In this document: positions 57,526-64,000 of the stretch, piece after piece
Layout: every line of letters begins with the position of its first letter
Position numbering within the stretch: the stretch's first letter is position 1
Source of the DNA: Lycium barbarum
Lineage: Eukaryota; Streptophyta; Magnoliopsida; Solanales; Solanaceae
Direction: 5' to 3'
DNA length: 64,000 nt
Assembly: GCF_019175385.1 (NCBI RefSeq)
Contig: NC_083345.1
Span: 118,671,657-118,735,656 of the forward strand
Translations under genes and position numbers: made by a program
The notes under the pieces: model-generated
What the model was told of the DNA's origin: nothing
What the model saw: only the letters and a program-made list of their open reading frames with translations
The model's database searches: none

Positions 57526-58417
57526 TACTATTATTATAATTCATTATTTATTACTATTATTATAATTCACAATTTTTATCATTTCGGCATTTTACCAGCT
57601 TATGCACACACATCGCATTTATCTTTGCATAATTAAATAATAGTATTTATCTTACTGTGGATTTTTGAAATATTATTGCACGGCTATTACAACGCCATTT
57701 TTTATCTGAGCATTAATGATTGCATATTTTATGTCGAACAATATTTTAACACAAGTTATTTAAATAAGTCTCTTATTCAAATTTAGAAGCCAAACTATTT
57801 CTTGCACTCGGTCCGTATTTTGACTTACCGGACCCCAAATCAAAGTCCGATTAACTCCTAATATTTTTTGGACTAGACCATATTTTTTACTCAATTTTTA
57901 GACCAGTCCATGTTTAAATTTATTAGCCCATTCTTTTAATACCCGGTCTAAAAATCAACCCAGTCCACAAATGGACCGGGTCCGATCCGTTTTCACCCAA
58001 AATAAGGGGGGTTCCCCTCATTTTCCATTTTTTCCGCCGCTGCCCTTTCTTCTTCGTCTTTTCTCTTCCCCCTTCCTCCTCACCTCCGCGTCTCCGCCTC
58101 CATCGCCACCACCTCTACACCACCATCTCCTCACTTCTCATCGCCACCCACCGTTTCTCCCTCCATCGCACACGCCCCTCACATTCTTCTTCTACCTCTG
58201 ACGCCTCCATGCTCCCACGTTATCATCCACTTCATCTCTGACACCTCCCACGCCTCTCCCATACCGCTGCCATTTCCACTACTCCACGCTCACTGTCACC
58301 CCACTTAATTTTGTCCCCCACCACGTTACACCACATTCCTTCACTCGTCTGACACCATCTCCACCTTCTGTTGTTCCCCGCTCCCTTTCCCTTTATTCAA
58401 CACAAAATACATGGTAG

Positions 58418-58427
58418 ATCTATAAAT
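58418..58427 (+). promoter_or_regulatory. TATA box of the long LTR
   Basis: TCTATAAATGG, followed within 30 bp by a C-rich/G-rich stretch CCCCCACCCTTTGGGGGGCG. Confidence 0.5.
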
Positions 58428-59504
58428 GGAGAGGAAAACCCCCACCCTTTGGGGGGCGGAGGAGACGAGGCTGGAAAACCCCCAAAAACCCCGGAAAGCA
58501 AGGAACAAGTTTATTTTTTTTCAGTGGTAAAATCACCAATAATACTAGTTCATTAGCCGCCTCAAAATCTCCGTAAAAACCAGTTGCTTTAGTAAATCGT
58601 AGTCTCAAAATAGCTAGTCAAAATTCTAGAACATTTGTTTTCGTTTTCTGCTTTTATTTGCTTTGTGTTGTTGCAAATCCGAGCATCGCAAATTCCGATT
58701 CGATAGTATTCGAGTAGATTGAAGGATCCGAAGTCTCACTTCGCTGCACCCACAACAGGTCGGCGTCATATCTCTTCTACTCTATCTGTTCAAATCATTT
58801 ATTCTGTCATGAATATAGTCTGCCTGGGTTTGGATGCGATAAAAAACGAATATATGACATGTTGGTATTGATTGCTGATTTGATTTGGTCTCAAGCCTGG
58901 GATCTGTGCCCAGTTCTGTTAGCGACCATGTATTAGGTCGGGTTCCATTTTTTCTTTTTCAGTATGATCAGTATGTCTTATATGAAAATAATCATGTCAA
59001 GACGATTTCTAGTAATCTGTTTCTTTGCTTCAATGGATTGCCTGATAGGCCTTTGTTATATGGTTACGACATAATTAGAAGCTCTGTGCCCATCTAACAC
59101 TATGCATCCGGCATGCTTTTTGCCTTATGATTAATTTGTTCGTTTATGTTGTCAATGTGATATGAATGATTTTGTTTGTCTGAATCCCTCCTTGTATTTC
59201 AATCTTTTTTTTTGTGTGTGTTTGTGAATTTGTTTGTTTTGCTGTCTACATATGTTTAGTTAAGTATACTTTAGCTAGTTATCTACTGATCCATTTACTG
59301 CTATATGCCAATATGCCTAATTAGGTGTGGTTAGTTGTTTATCAATTATTTCCTGTTATGTGGGCAATAGGCGTACTAATGGCAGCTTAGCAGTTTTTGT
59401 TAGTCTATCCTAATTATAGCATTCTCTCGTATCTGTTTGTTTGTCTGCTGAACCTAATTTCATTATATGATAGTTCTTATGATTGATCATATTTAGTAAT
59501 GGAA

Positions 59505-59618
59505 GTATCTTAAGTTAGTCATGGTGTCATGTATAGTGCAGCCTAGTCGTAGTCCAATCTGTTAGTATCTTAAGTTAGTCATGGTGTCATGTATAGTGAG
59601 ACTAGTCGTAGTCCAATC
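59505..59618 (+). repeat. Tandem duplication, about 55 bp x 2
   Basis: ATCTTAAGTTAGTCATGGTG and GTAGTCCAATCTGTT repeat 55 bp apart with one small indel. Confidence 0.85.
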
Positions 59619-61904
59619 TGTTTTTCTTAACTTAGTTATCTTGTGTGTTCTGGGTATAGGCTCATTGTTCTATTATAGTTCAGGCTGTTTGGACCTATTA
59701 ATGTTAGAATAGGGCCAATAAATAAGTTTCAGTCCATCCAGTAATTTGGTCCTGTATTCATCTGTTCCTAATATTCAAAACCAGCACATTATCTGTTCCT
59801 AATATTCACAGTTTGGTCCAAGCTGTTTCTTTTTTTTTATATTTGCGATTATAGGTGTTGTGCCTGTTGGGTCATGTGTATATTTTAGCCTTAGCAGCCT
59901 GCATTGCCATCTCCCCCTGACTTCTGCATCCATTTGCCTGCTAGTTGGCTTGTTTTAGAAAATATGTCGATATTTCTACTGTCTTGAACTCGACCTTTGT
60001 CGGCACTTGCGTATACTGATACACCCATCTGGATTTAGTTACTTTCTTCTTAATAAGTAAGGTTATCATGTCGTCGATAAATGCGGGATGCTCTATTTGA
60101 ACTAAACCCGGATACTGAACCTTAAGTCTTTGAAGCCTTTCATTGTCTATTATACTCACTGATTGCCCAGGTGCATCCTACATCCATGCCCTTTTTCTTT
60201 TCACGTACTACTACTTGTCTAAAGTGCTTCCGTTATGGCTTTCACTCTACCTGTCATGGTGAATACTTGAGCTGCATTTAATCTGCCTCCTTGTGCTAAT
60301 GAGCAGTCCATATCCTCATTTCCTCCTTCACTTACAGCCACTGCCACGCAGATGTCGTTTGCCTTAATATTTCTTATAATTTTCGCCTTGCAATGTGCAC
60401 TGCCACTACTGGGCAGAATGTGTGCTTTAAATGCTCTAATGTTGTTAAAACCCTGAGGTTATATACCTACGTATACATAAGGTATACTTCAAATATACCT
60501 AAATATACACAGTATGTATATAACATGTTTATTTGTTTGAGTTTACATCTTACATGTTTAGCATTATCGATTGATCGTATACTAATACTTTGCTTTCAAT
60601 CTTATGCATGAACATCGCATACGAGTCCGAGAGACTCGTTCTTCCTCCGCATTCGGTGTCGGGCTAAAAGCCCAACGAGATCTCTTCATCAAACCATCCC
60701 TGTCCGCAGCCCATCCTAAAGAAAGAGCAATTCTGGGCCGAAGCCCAGTAGTCCGTGAATCGTAGCAGCCCCAAAAATGGGCTGAATCCCATTGGAATTA
60801 TATTTGCTCTTTTATTTTATTTATTTTTGCATATCAATTTGTATCATTCAACTAACTTTTTGTTGTTTTTTTTTTGTTTATTAGTTTAGATAAATCCTAA
60901 CTAATTAGCAGGTTTAGTTTAATAATGGGTAGTTAGTTTAAGGAAGATTAACAATTAATCCCATAAGTTTCATTTTCTTCTCTCCACATTAAAGTTATTT
61001 ATAGAATCTATAATACTTATTAAAATAGTTGATAGTATAAAATTCATATTTTTTGAATTAAAGGAGTTATATTTTATTATCTTAATTTCAAAACGTCATT
61101 AATATGCAAATATAAACTCGAATATTATTTTATAAATAATTCTTCAAACTTGAATCAATCCCACATCATTTTAGCTAAGCATAATTAATAAGTTAATAAA
61201 AAAGAGAAAGAAAAGTTCATCACCTTTTGCATCCTATTTATAAAATAGTTTAGATTAAGTAAGCATATCTAACCAATTAAATTTTAAAGTCTCATTTACA
61301 TTATTTTCATAATGAGTTTAGATTTCCTACATCACTATACTCATATAATATCATTTTATTCTAAGTCAAATTGGCTAGGCTTTCTCTTAAAAAGCTTTTA
61401 TCTATATACAAATTATTGTATTTTTGCAACTCTCGTTTTACAATAAAATTATTATTTTAAACTCAGCAACATTTATAAGTTTTATTTTTAAGTGGACTAC
61501 TATATATTTCTTCAAGCTAGTTTAAATAACATCATTATGTTTTTCTTTAACACCTTAATAACATTTACAACTTATTTTTCTTACGATTTAAGCATTATAT
61601 TTAATCTAAATTAATTAACCCAAGTTTGGTCGGATAACCGTATTTAGCGGATTCTAAAGGATGCCTAACCCCTTCCCTTTAGGATAATATAGAGCCCTTA
61701 CCTAGAATCACACTGGTTAAGCAGACTATTAATTGAGGTTTAGTTTTAACTTTGCCTTAGTTAATCTTTAGGTGTCCTAATTCACCGTTAAATTAATTAG
61801 GTGGCGACTCCTTAAATAAAACAAATAGGAACCTCCAATACGTCACACTCCTTAAATCAAACCCGGTTAAAATGAGGTGTGACAGTCACAATTGAAACAT
61901 TTTA

Positions 61905-62125
61905 ATTATTCTCTGTCTCTTTTTTAATCTGTCCCAAAAATAATGATACATTTCTATATTTAGAAACAATTTAAATTAAATTTTCCTCTTTTATCCGGTG
62001 AAAGGATTTACGGTCACAAAAATCTCTATAACTTATTTTAGATCACAAGTTTCAAAATTCTTCATTTATTTAACTCTATGCCGAGTCAAACTATATCACT
62101 AAATTGGGACAGAGGGAGTGTGTGT
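61905..62125. mobile_element. Stowaway-like MITE
   Basis: Left end TTATTCTCTGTCTCTTTTTT and right end AAATTGGGACAGAGGGAGTG, with internal similarity to the other Stowaway-like elements in the window. Confidence 0.65.
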
Positions 62126-62366
62126 ATATATATATATATGTTGGTTGACCGGTAAATGAACGCCGGTGACCGGAGAATGACATCGGCGAAGGTAACGGGT
62201 CGGGTGGATCCGAATATGTGGGACCCGATGAAGAGCGATTTTTGAGAATAAAATGATAAAAAATGGTCCTTAACATATGGTTTCATTTGGTGTTTAATAT
62301 ATAAATATGATGAAAATAATTCTTAATCTTTTTCAGAAAGTAATCACTTTGGTCTTAAGTAAACAC

Positions 62367-64000
62367 TGTCACACCCCATTTTAACCTGGTTAAAGTAGAA
62401 GTACGACATATTGGAGATTCCTGTTTTTTTGTTTATTTTTAAGGAGTCGCCACCTAATTATTTATGGTGAATTAGGACACCTAAAGTTTATTAAAATTAT
62501 GTTTAAAGTTAACTCTGTTTAAAGGTCTGCGAAACTTAAGATTCTAGGTAAGGGTTCAATTAGTCTAAAGGGAAGGTATTAGGCATCCTTTAAGACCCAT
62601 TAACAATGGTTAACCGACCGGACTAAGATTTAATTAGGCTAAGTTATGTTTCAAGTATAGATATAGGTACGAAATCTTATGGCATGTTGAAAAATAACTC
62701 GTAATTATTAATTTATAAAACATCAACAAACACATACTAAAAATGACCCAATAACAAATTGTTTTAAACAAGATCTGGGCAAGGTTAGAACAGACGACTA
62801 TCGACTTAAGTGCTATTTCAAGTTTTAGCATATTTTAAAATTACGTTTTTTATAGGAGAAATCATTTGCACTTGAAAAGAGGAAAGGATATTGGGTTGTT
62901 GATTTTTAGCGTTCGAACTCAAGTCATACTCTATATGATAAGAAATATTATGACTAACTGCCTTTAAGGGACGTCTACTACCATTTATGAATAAAATATT
63001 TCCTTAGTTGCCAGTTGTAGATGATATCCATCATGACTAAATAAACCGATTGTTAGTTTTAGTGTTTATCAAATAACACACAAGCAAATAAAGGCAACTA
63101 AGCCAACAAAATAAAACATATCAGTGGCATACTCAGCCAAGTTCTGAAGCCTTTTTGCACAGCCTGACCATAGAAAACAGTGACGCCACAGCAGCTTATG
63201 GTAAGCAGTAGGCTTAGGCTTTAAATAGGTCAAACGTTGCCTAAGAGACGCGGCAATCCTTCACAGAGAAACAACAGCGATTATCTCGTGAATGTGGCAG
63301 CAAGGTTGTCGTTCATTGGTGGTGTAATCGAGTCTCAAAAATGAGACTCTTAGACTCCGGGGTTCATGCAACAAAGAAAGAAACAAGAAATAAGAATTAG
63401 AAAGAGAACCCAATCAAAGCAATTATGGAAGACAAAGGAGAAAGTTAAGGAAATTATTCCAAACAAATCTAAAACATTACATTTTACTATAATGTCAACA
63501 ATCTGAAAAGTAAAGAAATTCAAAGTCAATACCAATACGTCGAAACATAGTACACATTCAGTTTCCCCCATATCATACCACAAAGATAGAAACAAAGAAA
63601 ACATTTTTCATGGACACTTCACATAATTTCTGATTTGGTTCCAGTTCCAGGAAGAAACAAGATTATCAACTTTACACAACTTTATTCGAATGTAAGCTCA
63701 AATTCCTAATCGCAACATTGAAATAGGTTTGTTAGTGGCTGTTGAAACAGATGTTAAACATGATTTTTTCCAACAGCACATCATAATAACATAAGAGGGC
63801 TACCCCATAAACATCAAAGCACCTATCTTTGCCTTTTAGACTCACGATTCAGAGGCGAAGGAAACGAATAAAGTAAACAAATATTGACCAGTTACTACTA
63901 TCACTGCTGTTACTATCACTGTATTTCCTTCACTGGTTTTACTTCTATTTACTTTTTATGAGAAAGTGTTAGCGTGAGTATGAATAAAAATGGCACAGCA
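62367..64000 (-). mobile_element. Second copy of the long LTR, opposite orientation, cut by window end
   Basis: On the plus strand it starts TGTCACACCCCATTTTAACC, the reverse complement of the 61884 end of the first copy; AGGAGTCGCCACCTAATTA follows at 62443. Similarity to the first copy continues with substitutions for at least 270 bp and then becomes hard to follow by eye. The right end is beyond the window, so I cannot tell whether it is a solo LTR. Confidence 0.7.

Larger units (their letters stand above)
57299..61889 (+). mobile_element. Very long solo LTR, 4581 bp, duplication GTCAC
   Basis: The LTR (57304-61884) begins TGTTGACACCCAATTTTG and ends GAGGTGTGACA. GTCAC flanks it (57299-57303, 61885-61889). 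There is no gag/pol. The 3' end holds the TAATTAGGTGGCGACTCC block common in long Tat/Ogre-like LTRs of Solanaceae. A TATA box at about 58418-58426 (TCTATAAATGG) marks the likely promoter. A local 55-60-bp tandem duplication lies at 59505-59620. Confidence 0.8.

Noticed and set aside
57971..58201. Pro/Ser/His-rich ORF (76 codons)
   Set aside because: It lies inside the U3 of a long LTR and follows from C-rich composition; no start context or homologous domain.

Overview
The window is nuclear DNA from a flowering plant, most likely Solanaceae. It is AT-rich and intron-containing, and it carries SINE families I recognise from Solanaceae (a TS-type SINE at 43862-44010 and a SolS-type SINE at 45470-45720). 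Almost all of it is transposable-element sequence. I see three host loci: an S-protein homologue (SPH) gene at 16705-17148 (minus), a glycine/proline-rich GRP-A3-like gene at 34235-36269 (minus, two coding exons), and a broken SKIP31-like F-box gene whose exons lie between 40513 and 55101 (minus).

Left third (1-19600). A non-autonomous LTR retrotransposon runs from the window edge to 5564, with one long ORF and a 1518-bp 3' LTR. Next come a minus-strand LTR remnant (to 8147) and a decayed Ty3/gypsy chromovirus-like element (9244 to about 14540). The intact SPH gene follows, then a TIR-bearing element with an AT-rich minisatellite (18083-19180).

Middle (19620-37200). A 5'-truncated LINE is interrupted by a hAT transposon (20934-24352, near-perfect 8-bp target duplication) and by a 2.9-kb solo LTR (24710-27622, duplication CTATT). 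A partial duplicate of the SPH gene, reduced to promoter and signal peptide, is split by a 2.5-kb solo LTR (29408-31926, duplication GTATA). The GRP-A3-like gene is intact; its intron carries an 851-bp hAT-type MITE with a perfect 8-bp duplication.

Right half (37200-64000). The F-box gene is broken by an 8.7-kb Ty1/copia element (46375-55078, duplication TGCTT) inside its first coding exon, by several exon-phase errors, and by MITEs and SINEs in its introns. The copia element has unusual TA...TA LTR ends and is itself interrupted in reverse transcriptase by a 3.1-kb solo LTR (48136-51281, duplication ACTTG). The right end holds two copies of a very long LTR family in opposite orientation (57304-61884 and 62367 to the window edge).

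Most notable observations: several unrelated LTR families carry arrays of short perfect palindromes just upstream of their TATA boxes, each family with its own palindrome; the first element has multiplied its polypurine-tract motif; and the F-box locus looks like a conserved gene in the process of being lost. I saw no CRISPR array, operon, viral genome or tRNA/rRNA gene.
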